NCBI GenBank assembly: GCA_038087015.1
Contig: JASBNA010000008.1
Span: 806,001-870,000, forward strand
Direction of reading: 5' to 3'
DNA from: Cerrena zonata
Lineage: Eukaryota; Basidiomycota; Agaricomycetes; Polyporales; Cerrenaceae
DNA: 64,000 nucleotides
The notes under the pieces were generated by a model. The model saw only the letters and a program-made list of their open reading frames with translations. It searched no databases and was not told the origin of the DNA. The first letter of the stretch is position 1. Every line of letters starts with the position of its first letter. Position numbers and translations under genes: made by a program. This document shows positions 1 through 10,819 of this stretch, one piece after another.

Positions 1-3000
1 GAACCTCAACCAGCAAAAGTTCGGTTGAGACAGACATGCCTGACGCTGCCGTATGCCAAGAGCAGCAGTAAGAAAGTTGCGTTGAAATCGTAAGAGAATC
101 TACAAAGAAACTTTAGGAGTGTTCTTTAGCCACCGGTTTCATGCTTCAGCGCATGCGCGGATGCTTGTCAGCTCTTGGAGGTACGAAGGCAAGGTCACAA
201 CAATGTTAGACGCAAGCGGCTCATCATTGGGCCGGACATAGCCGCCCTTATCACCGGCTACTGTTTTCGTCGAGTCCTACCCACTGCTCATCATGAGAGC
301 AACCCTTGAACGAGACTCTGTCTGGAACGATTTGCATTAGTTATAATGCGTCTTGCTCGCCTCGGAAATGAAGGGAATGTATCATATCACGCAAGTCGAA
401 GCGTTCTACGTGATTGGACCGCGTTCGTATGTTTTGAAAGTGCAGAAACTTTCTCACCAATGCATCTTCCTAGATCTTCATCAGCCCTGTCATGGGCATT
501 TTTGATTGGTGGTATGTTTTATCTCACGTTTTTCTTCCATTGTGGTTGGTCGAGCAGATTTCCGGGATCATATGGCTCAGATGATGCTTTCGTTCTTTCT
601 CCCAGTTTCCCACTTCTATTACTCCCATACCACCCATACGAATATTCGGCTGCAAACATCTGGAAAAGGTAAATCTTGATTGCACTTACCCATGCTAAGT
701 GCCGCACTAACTAATCTAAATCCCTGGCCTGGTTGTGAACAACATTTGCTCTAATAGCAATATTCTCAATGACTATAATTCGGACTCTGATCAGGACTCC
801 ACGCATTTCATATCTGGTATTTTCGGATTAGAGCGATCGCTTCTTTGGCCGCATCTTGTCCGCCTCTAGGCTTACGCCATTGGACGACTATTCTATCTAA
901 TTTCATCTGTTCCATCGACTACAACCTGTCAAACGCAAGGCGAGCCCTTCCGCAGCAATCTCACACATATGACTGGTTTTAGTCAATGTCAAGATGAGAA
1001 GCGTTCGACCTTGCTTCCAATTACACAGCAGAGTCACATTTTGCCCTCACATGTGCTCGGGTTTGCCGCTCACGCTGCCGTCTGAAACAATGCAATGACA
1101 TTAACATAGACTGCAGCCGAACTTCAAGGTCGAGATTGTGACCAGGAGGTCTCTTTCGGCCGTAACGATCTACGTTTCTGCTCTTCTCGCAGATCCGAAC
1201 TGTGGAGGAAGACAAACGAGTGTATTGTACTCTATACCCCTGAGACATAGATTCCATCTGCGACGCTCGAGAGCTACTAGATCACAGCTGGGCATAGCTA
1301 TGTACAGGAAAACCTCCCGAACAGCAACCGTTTCTGTTAGATTACTCTTCGCGCATCCTGCGGAACATGAGGAAGGCCGACCGCTTCCGGTTCTGGAGGT
1401 TTGTTTCTACAGACTTACAACAATTTCTGACAATTTCTTGGCATTTTAGGTCTGATCCAGCATGTATGGTGCGACCTACGCGGTTGAAGTTTGACAACCC
1501 CCCTTTCCCTTTCCTCAAGGCCTTCACCACTCTTTGGTGGTACCTGATTCTGACGCCGCGAAGTAGATCTACGCGCGCCCTTCATCTAAAAAAGAAACAT
1601 GCGGCACTTGGATCTTAGTAAATCACCGACCTCGGCATATTCGTCGCCTCTTTGATGACCGACTACACTAGCATCACCACTCTAAACCATAAGTTACTTT
1701 TCCGCATAACATGCTACAACGAGTGAGTTTAGACTCTCGGCAAACTGAAAATAAACTAACAACATACTAGTGACGGAGCTCTTGGTCGTTATGTCCGTAT
1801 AGATGACCAGAATATCAAAACTGACTTCGACACTAACCAGATGTCTCCATTCAGACTGGTCTTCCCATCGACCTTCGATATGTTTTTTTCATATAGCTTC
1901 TGGTACGGTTCCGCGTCTTCCAAGTCGATCGTTTCTTACCCTAGTTTAGCCCAAAGGGCTTCTTTTCCCGAACGATGACATCGTACGGGATAGACGATTC
2001 AATGAAATGAGGTTGATCTGTATTGGCACATGGTCGCTGTGCATATGAAAATCGGGTGACGTTCCTGAGAAGGTATGTTCCAACTGTTCCTTATGACGGG
2101 AGCGACATCTAGTTGAAATGGGTTCGCCGGTAATACGAGGTCGGTACCGAGAGGGGAGTGAATGGATCGAGGTGTTCGGTACGTTCTCGATACACGATTT
2201 GGATTGATGACGATATCAAAAATTTTATTCATTTTCAGGTACTTCTCTGTCAGTGGCTTGTCTACCACGGTATAACATGGGTATCCTCAATTGGTCACCG
2301 CCAGCACCTACCTCATATTCCTTGTTCCTGAATGATATAGTCAATTTTTATTCGTGTCCGTTAACCTTCGAGTTCGACGACGCTAAGCTCGCAGTCGGGT
2401 ATGTCATACTCTCCACATCATACCTCCCTTGGGTTGATATTCTCAAAATGCGCTCATATCAAGGTACATGATCTCATCGATACGTTCAACTGTAACAAAG
2501 TATCCAAGGTATCAGGTACAGATGACAGCTTGTTTTGCTCAAAATACAATTCTTCAGCAGGGTTCGCTTCGACGAGCTTGTTTGACTGCAGGCAATCTTC
2601 AATGGCTACGTAGTCTTGAGCTAAGATCCGCATCTCTTCGTGGATGTGGTATATTGCGTTCTGGGTGCACTCATGCTTGTCTCACTGTTCCACTATTCTG
2701 ACTTGAAATATGGAACAGTGAGACGAAGTCACGAAGTCATTGGTGTAATGCGATGCTGAAGAACAGGTGCGAATAATTTCGGGAATACAGAAGATCACGA
2801 GGCTATAAAAAGGACTCGGTGTTCTTCCACGGTCCGCCTCTCTTGTCCGCTACCCATCGTCATTTTGCAAATTCCTATGTGCGTCATACATCGTGTTCCT
2901 TCCTGTGTGTAAGCGAAGCTAACTGGAGCAGATCAGTTCTCTGCCAGTCAGATATACACATCTTCTGGTGGGCTCATCGGGGATTTCTCATCACTCATGG

Positions 3001-3343
3001 CGAATTCAAGGTTATTTACTTAGGTAACGATTTATCGAAACCTTCGGTATATCTTCGGCGGCAACGACTACTTCTCAAACGGCCCGTCTTGACGTCGGTT
3101 ATCCCGACCTCGACGGGAGCGTTCGTGACCGTTGAATACCACTAAGACCACCCTCTCCTGTAGACATGTGCTCGACAGTCAAGATTTCCTTGCAGCGATG
3201 GTCTCGTGTCTCGGGTACTTCAAGGGAAGGTGATACGGCCGGGCAATGTCCATTGCTTAAAATCGTTGGACAGTGTTCATTCCGGCCGTGACTTTCCCCA
3301 CTCCTTTGAAGACTGCTCCCAACAACATACACGGCGCAAAATC
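1..3343. other. gene-poor stretch, no supported gene
   Basis: I see no open reading frame here with recognisable domains or with a chain of spliceable exons. The scattered frames of 60-110 codons lie on both strands and show no family motifs. A TATA-like element (ctataaaaag) sits at about 2803-2812, but it is more than 500 bp upstream of the next coding start and I cannot tie it to a transcript. A perfect hairpin near 2.7 kb is listed separately. The stretch could be decayed accessory DNA or the 5' flank of the glucosidase gene. Confidence 0.5.
2679..2724. repeat. perfect 14-bp inverted repeat (hairpin)
   Basis: The arms gtctcactgttcca (2679-2692) and tggaacagtgagac (2711-2724) are exact reverse complements separated by 18 nt. 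This is seen directly. It is followed by a short direct repeat (cgaagtca). No gene nearby explains it; a footprint of a small transposon or a chance palindrome are both possible. Confidence 0.7.
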
Positions 3344-6300
3344 ATGCAGAGGATAGGTCGAATGTCGCGCCTGATCCGGTTGCTCTTTTGTGCTGCGACG
3401 ACGAACTACGCCCTCGCGCATGATCTGGAACCTAGAGGCGATTTGCACTTCCCCTTGGAGTCTCGAGCTACTAACAAGGATGGTTCATTACCTGTTTACA
3501 AGAACTCCAAAGCACCAATTGAAGACAGAGTGAATGATTTATTATCTCGTATGACGATCGAGGAAAAAGTGTCACAAATGTACGTAGCCTATATTGAGCT
3601 TCATGTTTTCTTAGTCTGATTGAATGGTAGTATTCAAGGCGATATGAATGGGTGGATGGACTTCAATGATCCTCTGGATAATACCCACTCGTTCAACGCG
3701 TCTGGCCTCGTAAGTAATCCTCAATGTATTTCAGTGTTTCTCTGATTCACATGAACACAGGCAGAGATGATGAGATTGAAAGGCGGGTCTATTTGGGGTG
3801 GATATCTCGCACCCTGGGACAAACTTGCATTTGGAATCAACGTGGGTCAAAAATATCTAATGGAGAATACCACGCTTGGTATTCCTGCACTATTCCAAAC
3901 CGAAGGTTTGTCTCATCATCCGTACCTCTTCATACCTGTCCTTTCTAATTGTGAACACAAGGTCTACACGGATTCACTGATAATGGTACCATTTGGCCCT
4001 CGCCTATCGGACTAGCTGCGTCATTCAACACCGACCTTTTGCAAAAAGCTGCCACTACAATTGCTGATGAAGCTGAAGGCATTGGCTACTCCCATGCCTT
4101 TGCTCCAGTTTTGGACTTATCGAGAGAATTGCGCTGGGGACGCGTTGAAGAAAACTTTGGCGAAGACCCTTTCTTGTGAGTCCGTTTAATCTCGATAAAT
4201 ATCACTAGTGGCTAATACATTTTCAAAGGACGGGAGAAATGGGTAACGCATATGTCACTGGTCTTCAGTCCGGTAAACGTCGCAATGCTAGTTCTACTGC
4301 TATTGCTCGCATGGCCGCCACTTGTAAGCACTTCGCGGCGTTCGGTAGTCCGCAAGGTGGGCTGTGAGTGGTACATTCGGTTCGTGCTCGAAGGGTTACT
4401 AAACCCATGAATCTTACTATAGGAATATCGCACAAGTATCTGGTGGAGAGCGAGAACTGCGAACGGCATTCCTCAAGCCATTCAATCGAGCATGCATTGA
4501 TTCTTTGACCATTATGACTGCATACTCTAGTTATGACGGTATTCCTGCCATTGCAAACTCTCGTGAGTAAATCGCGCAGTATATTCATGAAAACATCCTG
4601 ATCGCTCGTGCGTATAGATATGCTGATAGATATTGTTCGTTCCGCTCTTACCGTGATCAAGGTTTGCGCTGATAGTTTTCACCAATAGCTTCGCAACGAA
4701 TGGGGATATAAATACTGGGTCATGAGTGATGCAGGTTCGGTTGACCTACTTATCACGACTCACGGTACATGTGAGACCCGTGAATGTGCGGCGAAAACCG
4801 CCCTAGAAAACGGACTCAGTGGAGAAATGGGTGGCGGTACTTATACATACCTCACATTACCAGGTACCCCTATGCGCCGAAAAGAAATATATCCAGGCTA
4901 ACTGTTTCCTGTAGATCAAATTCGCCAAGGAAAGGTTGACGTCAAGGCACTAGACACGACAGCAGCAGCAATGCTTCGAACAAAGTTCGCCTTAGGGCTG
5001 TTTGAGAGTAAGTATTACCTCTACCCCAAGTTATACATGTTGATCATATCACTTCCCGTAGACCCATATCCTTATCCCGATTATAACGCGACTCTTCGTA
5101 CATCGCAGACTCGATCTCTCTTGCATGACATGGAAAGGGAAACTATTGTCTTGCTTGAGAATAGAAAAAACACTCTACCATTGAGCAAGTCGATTGGTTC
5201 ACTCGCTGTCATTGGTCCTCAAGCCGATCGCGTTTCAGTCAGTCCCATCATCTGACAATTCGAGTTGTGATGATTTGATCTGACCTTCCCTCCCGATATA
5301 TAGTTCGGTGATTACGTCTTCTTCAATGCTACTCTCAACGGGATCTCGCCTCTGGATGGTTTGAAGCAACATTTAGCTGATAGCTCGGTCAAGATCAACT
5401 ATGCCGAAGGGTGTCAGCTATGGTCAAACGATGCTTCTGGATTTGATGCTGCACTCGATACTGCTAGGTCGTCCGATGCCGTAGTAGTAATGGTTGGAAC
5501 TTGGTCTCTCGATCAGACTTTACTCTGGACTCCTGGAACGAATGCAACAACAGGAGAGCATGTCGATTTATCGGATCTAGGGCTTGTTGGTGCACAGCTT
5601 CGACTAGTACAAGCTGTACAATCTATTGGAAAACCGACTATAGTAGTACTCGTGAGTGGAAAGCCTGTGGCCGAACCGTGGATACAGCAACGTGAGCCTA
5701 ACTTGCCTCGTCTCATATTTCTGTCTCTAACTCCTTCGTGACAGACGCTGATGCTGTGATTCAACAATTCTATCCTGGTGAACTTGGAGGCCTTGCTCTT
5801 GCTGAGGTCCTATTTGGAGATGTAAATCCATCTGGTAAGCTCACTTCTATACACTAATCACTACTCTAACCCCCAAATATAGGAAAACTTCCGGTTTCAT
5901 TCCCAAGAAGTGTAGGAACTACTCCGGTGTTTTACAATTACATTAAAGGTAGTAGACCGGTTGATGCTGGCCATATCGGAGATGATGGTACTTTAGCGTT
6001 CGGTCATCAAGTGAGTACTACACTTGGAGTTGTCATCGCCCGATTTGTCTTAATGGATTATAGTATGTTCTGGATAGCCCTATCCCGCTATGGAGCTTTG
6101 GCCATGGTCTTAGCTACACCACGTTCAATTAGTAAGTCGTTATATGTCATGCAGCATGAGGGTGGGTACTCACTATGTATTTGTAGCACCGACCTAAAAT
6201 TATCAAAATCAGTCATAGGGCGTTCGGAAGACTTCAGTGTCACAGTGACCGTTCACAATAATGGGCGAGTACAAGGGAAGGAAGTGGTCCAGGTGTGTAA

Positions 6301-6626
6301 CAGAATAACTTTTCTTGAGACCTTGGAGTGACACGGGAGCTAGGTGTACATGACCGATGTTGTTAGCTCGGTCGCAACACCAAACCAGGAGCTTGTCGCC
6401 TTCAAGAAGGTTGACCTGCAGTTAGTGACTTCTGACAATGTCTTTCTATAAAGCTAACACTTGAGCTAGGCCGGGTGCTTCCACCACCGTAACATTGCCA
6501 ATCAGTTCATCCCAGCTTGCCGTGTGGTCGCTACAAAACTCATGGGTTGTAGAACCTGGAAAGTTCAACATCAAGGTTGGAACGAGCGATGAGACATTTG
6601 CGAGCACAACTCTGACTGTGCAGTGA
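3344..6626 (+). CDS. secreted glycoside hydrolase family 3 beta-glucosidase
   Basis: This is a multi-exon GH3 enzyme that hydrolyses terminal beta-D-glucosyl (or xylosyl) residues, probably extracellularly for plant-polysaccharide breakdown. The start at 3344 (or 3362) gives a short signal peptide with a hydrophobic core. Introns of about 50-60 nt interrupt the gene throughout; for example exon 1 ends at 3579, exon 2 is 3631-3709 and exon 3 starts at 3761. The order is GH3 N-domain (EEKVSQIIQGDMNGW, WGRVEENFGEDPF, CKHFAAFGSP, nucleophile region YWVMSDAGSVD near 4720), GH3 C-domain (RETIVLLEN, AVIGPQAD, VSGKPVAEPW, FYPGELGGLALAEVLFG) and a C-terminal fibronectin-III-like domain (WSFGHGLSYT, VQGKEVVQVY). 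The stop is at 6624-6626. The residue after the nucleophile Asp is Ala (SDA) rather than the usual Trp, as I recall for a fungal GH3 subgroup. Substrate is not decidable from sequence. Confidence 0.93.
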
Positions 6627-6791
6627 ATGCTGAGAAGACTCACGTGAACTTTGTGTTTGACTGGATCATTGGGGAGAGGAATTATATATATAGCTTTATG
6701 TAAATGACATATCTTTTTGTTCCTTGTCCTTGGGTTCCTATTCCTTAAGCGATGCCCCAATAAACCGGCTCTCGGCATCCTCGAGTGTGCC

Positions 6792-7384
6792 TCAGCCCGA
6801 CAGAATGATGAGGAAGACGTCACATATATACCAAAAGCCATCGTAAAATGTTCCCAGTGGCCTAGGGTCTAGTATTCGATCACCTTGTTTTACTTTCTGT
6901 TCCTTCTCCCAAGCATTGAACTCGGGCAGTGCAATCGATTCTACAGCCTGGAGATCAATCAGATCTCTGAGGATAACCTCAGACCAGAACCTGCATCCTT
7001 CTCCATTGCAGTCAAATTCATACTGATCTTTTTCCCCTCTCTCTAAGGATGAACTGGAGGACACGACCAGTCAGGAGAGGAGCACTGAGATTACACCCCC
7101 ATGAGATGACATGAGCCTCGGTCGGAAAAGATGATTCCGATTCGACTGCGAGCTGACCGCGTGTTGCGATTGGAGAAATTTCAAGTAAGTAAGGGTTGAT
7201 ATTCGAGCAAATCGATTACTGATTGGCAAAAGTCGAGGGAGGCGTGAAAGTGGTCGACCGAGTCAGGAGGGTTACCAGGGATAACAGCAATACCTATTAT
7301 CCTCATTTTGACAGCGGGATAAGAAAGGTCCTCGTCATTGAGATGATTTTTGACAATAGAGTCACGGGCAGGAATTGATGACAT
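6792..7384 (-). CDS. probable remnant or short gene of a fungal GCRFW-motif family
   Basis: Minus-strand coding potential ends at 6792 with the motif GEGCRFW followed by a conserved-looking C-terminus (PLGTFYDGFWY). I associate this combination with a widespread fungal family of unknown function, possibly the one Pfam calls DUF7770; that assignment is from memory and unverified. An upstream frame at 7181-7384 (MRIIGIAVIPGN, DHFHASLDF) has the look of the N-terminal half. The two halves need an intron of about 100-200 nt whose splice sites I could not settle, so the gene may be intact or degenerate. It is convergent with the GH3 gene; the two stop codons are about 165 bp apart. Confidence 0.4.
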
Positions 7385-8231
7385 CTGTACCAGGGCAACA
7401 CGTCATGACACAAGACGACTCGGACGAAACTTTGAAACGTGTGCAGACACCTACCAGTATATCGGAAAATATATTTGATCCCTAGGAGAGACAGTAGTGA
7501 GTCACATATCTGAATAGCTGGAAGCAGATGGAACAGGCTCAAGTCAAATCTAATGGCAATCGAGATCCAAATTCAAGTTGGATCGCAGTCTACCATACTT
7601 GTGCGCTTAAGGAAGCCATTACCATTTCGAGACATATAATGACAAATCCGGTAATATATTGTGATTTCGTGCTGAGGAACTCAACGGCGGGGGATGAAGT
7701 GCTTACCGTATATAGAGAAGTTTTATGGATACTGAAGAGATAATTCTGCACATAGGAGGTGATGGAATGTTGAAGCAACCAGTGCATCTCAGAGTCCGAG
7801 TCGATTCGAATTTTACATCCCAAAGAGACTATGCAAGTCAAGAGACCTTGCTTACGTAAGCAACATGCAGCAAGAAAAGATAGATACCCCTCTAGAATAC
7901 TTCATCTGCAGTAGACAAAGTCCAAAGAGGTTTTTGATTGACCAACCCAAGTCGAAAGGTTCAGATGGAACGAAAAAACAACAAACCAGGACATCCGGTC
8001 GCGACTACGGAGCCCCAGCTGTGTGTGTTCCATCATACGAAGAACCAACCATGCGAATCGGCACATGGTAGACTTGGGAGGTAGGAAGGGGGTGGGCATA
8101 CAACGGAACAAGAGACAAATAGGACTATAGAGAATCACGAAACATCCGACCGCAACCAGAAAAACACATGAACCATAAACCTCAACAGAAAACAGCAGAA
8201 ACCAACTCCTTCTAACGGAATCCATCGAGTT
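7385..8231. other. stretch without a supported gene
   Basis: Short frames occur on both strands but have no domain motifs or convincing splice chain. Part of it may be promoter or 5' exon of the minus-strand remnant ending at 6792. Confidence 0.4.
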
Positions 8232-8245
8232 TAGGGTAGGACGAC

Positions 8246-8275
8246 GGGGACGGGGACGGGGACGGGGACGGGGAC
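8246..8275. repeat. GGGGAC hexanucleotide microsatellite
   Basis: Five perfect tandem copies of ggggac, flanked by further G-runs (gacgac before, gggatggtggg after). On the plus strand this has enough G4/G3 runs to form a G-quadruplex. A second, shorter tract of the same unit lies at about 8419-8454. Confidence 0.95.
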
Positions 8276-8418
8276 GGGATGGTGGGTAGTGACGAGGGGA
8301 GAGCCTACAGTTAAATATTCAAAAGGTTGGAAATATTATCAGCACCGTTGTTGTAGAACAAGCAAACGAAGATAAAGCAAGCAACATCACCAAATCTCCG
8401 CTAAAACGATCATATCTC

Positions 8419-8454
8419 GGGTGGGACGGGGACGGGGACGACGAGGGAGGGGGA
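8419..8454. repeat. second GGGGAC-type G-rich tract
   Basis: Contains gggtggg, two ggggac units (8428-8439) and gaggg/ggggg runs, about 145 bp from the first microsatellite. Like the first it could fold into a G-quadruplex. Confidence 0.85.
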
Positions 8455-8720
8455 TTGGCCAGCTAAAGCAAGTTCGGTGTTTTGACATCATCAGCACTGT
8501 ACCACGAAACATCGGAGAAGGAGAGGCCGGATTGTACTCAATAAGACAACATCCAGGGTTCTCAGCATCTTACGACCAATATCCTTCGGACTCCAACGAG
8601 ACGAACTTGCGGCGCGGGTAGCAGGGATAGATAACTGAGAGATCTAGGAAATAAAACGATACTCAAGAGATAGTCAGCAAAATTGTATTAACAATGCAGA
8701 CAAAAGACAACGGTTGTTGT

Positions 8721-8770
8721 GCAGAGTCCCAGGATCTTCGGGGTCATGACTTCCTCCCCTGACACTCTAC
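8721..8770 (-). ncRNA. intronic hairpin unit D
   Basis: Minus-strand RNA pairs GUAGAGU with ACUCUGC, CAGG with CCUG, and GGGG-type bases with CCCC around the loop element GAAGUCAUGA. It lies in the intron 8805-8644. The loop core AGUCAUGA is shared by all four units. Confidence 0.55.
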
Positions 8771-8905
8771 CGTTCACCCGCCTCGATCAGATAGAAATTA
8801 CTCGCCTTTTCATTGTGAATCTTGGATATAGAAAAACGATTGGTTGACCTAGGAAAGTAGCTTAAGATACGTTAGCAAACTGGTATAGAAGGTGCGGAGA
8901 CAGTG

Positions 8906-8954
8906 GCAGAGCATCAACATCGGGGTTCATGACTCCCCTCAGCCGACGCTCTGC
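8906..8954 (-). ncRNA. intronic hairpin unit C
   Basis: Minus-strand RNA pairs GCAGAGCGUC with GAUGCUCUGC, where the one changed position is G-U on this strand but would be A-C on the plus strand. Inside are GGGG/CCCC and the loop AGUCAUGAA, with CUGA and GAUG next to the inner stem. It lies in the intron 8976-8849. Confidence 0.6.
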
Positions 8955-9075
8955 AGGAGTAGAATAAAGTACTCGCCTTTTAGCACGTTCATATAATCTT
9001 GCTGTTGTATAACAATGACCTAGGAAAAGTAAAAGGATATTAGCATATTTGAACAGAACGGACGAAATGATAACC

Positions 9076-9148
9076 GGCAGGTGATAGTCAGAATTCCAAA
9101 GTCCTCGGGTCATGACTTCCTCGTTCGAGACTCTGCAGTACAGCTGCC
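9076..9148 (-). ncRNA. intronic hairpin unit B
   Basis: Minus-strand RNA pairs GGCAG/CUGCC, then CAGAGUC/GACUUUG (one G-U), then UCG/CGA, with the apical element AAGUCAUGA between GG and CC. It lies in the intron 9170-9020. The stem sequence differs from units A and C but pairing is kept. Confidence 0.55.
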
Positions 9149-9261
9149 TGTGTAATGGAAAAGGACTTGCCTGTAAATTATGTTATTATCCTTGTCCTTC
9201 AAGGTTGAGCTAGGAAAGTACCTCAAGGAAGATATGTCAGCAAACTAATATCGAAAGCGCC

Positions 9262-9312
9262 GACAGAGAATCAACGTCGGGGTTCATGACTCCCCTCGGC
9301 TCATACTCTGCA
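9262..9312 (-). ncRNA. intronic hairpin unit A
   Basis: Minus-strand RNA can pair GCAGAG with CUCUGU (outer stem) and GGGG with CCCC (inner stem), with apical loop AGUCAUGAA. The inner stem is flanked by GA on both sides, as in tandem G-A pairs. It lies in the intron 9333-9210. Confidence 0.55.
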
Positions 9313-9586
9313 GGAATAAAAGAAAGCACTCGCCTCCAGATGCATGTCATACAACTATAACCATTCTACTCCAGATTCGGTGGGACGCGGGAGGGGATCG
9401 GACGTCGGCGGCTGGGATCTAGCTCAGAGGGGAAAACTCTATGGTCAGCCGCAAATAGGTTCCGAGAGAAGAACGAAAGGAGAGAAGTGCATGTCCGCCA
9501 GACATCTCGCACTATCGTATCCGTAACACAAAAGTCCAAATGTCCGAATCAAAGAGTCCGTATCCAGAGTCCATAATGTCCGTAAC

Positions 9587-9632
9587 AGAAAGAAAGAATG
9601 GAAAGAAAGGGAAAGAAAGAAACGTAACAAAT
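9587..9632. repeat. purine-rich GAAA microsatellite
   Basis: Imperfect tandem gaaa/gaaag units on the plus strand, hence a CT-rich tract on the minus strand. It lies just downstream of the small minus-strand gene ending at 9676 and upstream of the minus-strand hairpin array, where a CT-rich tract would suit a fungal promoter. Confidence 0.8.
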
Positions 9633-9675
9633 TGAGGGACAGTCCGGTCATCGAAAGAAGCAGCCAGTGAATCAT

Positions 9676-10062
9676 CTAATAGACGTTCCCAGGAAGTTCA
9701 GAGTCCAACCGAACAAATTCCCAAATTGCAGCCCACTTGGCTTGGATTGCGTTCGCCTCCTCGATCTCAAAGCCCTCATTGCGACGCTTAATGTGATTGG
9801 TCTCCTGTGCCTCCTTGAGAGAAACAAGCTTTAGTGACTGGGCCTGTCTGAACTCGACCACCTTATCGAGCAGCTCCAGGCTGCGATAGACGATCTCGGG
9901 CGATTTCTGAGCAACGCCAAGAGGGAGAAGACCGGGTCGCTGGTCGAGGGGAGTGAAGACGAAGGGGGTAGAGTACTCAGCTTGGACCGGTACAGAAGGC
10001 TTCGGGGAGAGCTTAACCTCAGTCTTCTGGACACGGCGAGCTTTGAAGAGGGTGAAAGGCAT
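9676..10062 (-). CDS. small conserved-looking orphan protein, 128 aa
   Basis: A single uninterrupted minus-strand frame of 128 codons with an ATG at 10060-10062 and a TAG stop at 9676-9678. The N-terminus is basic (MPFTLFKARRVQK). It is followed by a Pro-rich segment and then a charged, probably helical second half rich in Glu, Gln, Lys and Leu (about residues 55-115). I do not recognise a domain, and there is no signal peptide or membrane segment. The upstream flank (10063-10110) is a run of ggtgtggta repeats on the plus strand. Without homologues it is only a likely gene, judged by its length and the absence of competing frames. Confidence 0.45.
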   Translation of the reverse strand: MPFTLFKARRVQKTEVKLSPKPSVPVQAEYSTPFVFTPLDQRPGLLPLGVAQKSPEIVYRSLELLDKVVEFRQAQSLKLVSLKEAQETNHIKRRNEGFEIEEANAIQAKWAAIWEFVRLDSELPGNVY

Positions 10063-10079
10063 TGTGTATGGTGTGTGGT

Positions 10080-10817
10080 AAGGGGTGGTAGGGTGTGGTA
10101 AGGTGTGTGGTATGTGCGTGAATGTGGTGGTAGGAAGACAAGAAGTTTCCTACCGTCCATGGGTTGCAGGGCGGGTTTATATGGTGCTGACAGTCCGCGG
10201 ATTCCGAGAGAGGCTGACCACCGCAAGGTCTAGATTCCGACTGCGTCGTATGGTGTCATTCTGCGGCATTGTACAAGTGGGGGACATACAGCTCTGGAGG
10301 CCAGGGATATTTATACAGCTGGCTATACACGGTTAGAGTCCCTGGCCGGACTTACCGAGAATACTGGATAGACAAAGAAAGTGATCGAGATGACTTTATC
10401 GACCGCATGGAATGCCTGGACACTAAAGCTATCAAGTTAGAGGTAGTTGTGTCGAAGTGGCGAATATAATTGCTCAGAGGCGGTAGATCTGAAACGAAGA
10501 GTGATGGAGGCCGACTCTGAGTGAGTAAAAATAGCGACACGCAGGTGTAACGGCGTGGCCTACTGGCAAGTATATACACTGAAGCGCCCGAGTACTATAT
10601 CTCTAATTATCACAGATAAAGACTCACCTTGAGTGAAGGAAGTCCAAGTAATTCTCCACGTAATCAACCTATGCGATCATCATGGTGACCTCAGGGACAC
10701 GAAGAGCGGATCCTTTAGTCTGGCCCACATTAGAGAGCGACACTGTGCCGGTTTTTGTCGGAGGATAATGTACAAGGGTCGATTATTAGCATCCATTGAT
10801 TTGAAGAGCAACTATTT
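10080..10817. other. stretch without a supported gene
   Basis: No frame with recognisable motifs and no convincing splice chain. It begins with ggtgtggta-type simple sequence at about 10080-10125. Confidence 0.4.
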
Positions 10818-10819
10818 TA

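Larger units (their letters stand above)
8644..9350 (-). ncRNA. host transcript with four GC-AG introns, each bearing a hairpin
   Basis: Read on the minus strand, four successive introns can be recognised: 9333-9210, 9170-9020, 8976-8849 and 8805-8644. Every donor is GC rather than GT (AG|GCGAGT three times, AG|GCAAGT once). Every 3' end has a branch-like GCTGAC, GCTAAC or GCTAAT followed by TTTCCTAG or ATTTCCTAG. The exons between them are only 39-43 nt (9209-9171, 9019-8977, 8848-8806). Spliced reading from either ATG near 9345-9350 meets a stop within the second or third exon, so the mature RNA looks non-coding. Each intron contains a related hairpin (listed separately). The architecture resembles a snoRNA host gene, but I find no C/D boxes or consistent H/ACA boxes. 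The ends of the transcript are not determined. The splice pattern is seen in the sequence; the ncRNA-host role is inferred. Confidence 0.6.

Noticed and set aside
8421..8621. Arg/Gly-rich frame (MGRGRGRRGRG) resembling an RGG protein
   Set aside because: It is a translation of the GGGGAC repeat with no independent coding evidence.
8721..9312. C/D-box or hammerhead identity for the four hairpins
   Set aside because: I looked for UGAUGA/CUGA pairs and for CUGAUGAG...GAAA cores and did not find them consistently; an H-box-like ACAACA occurs in only one unit.
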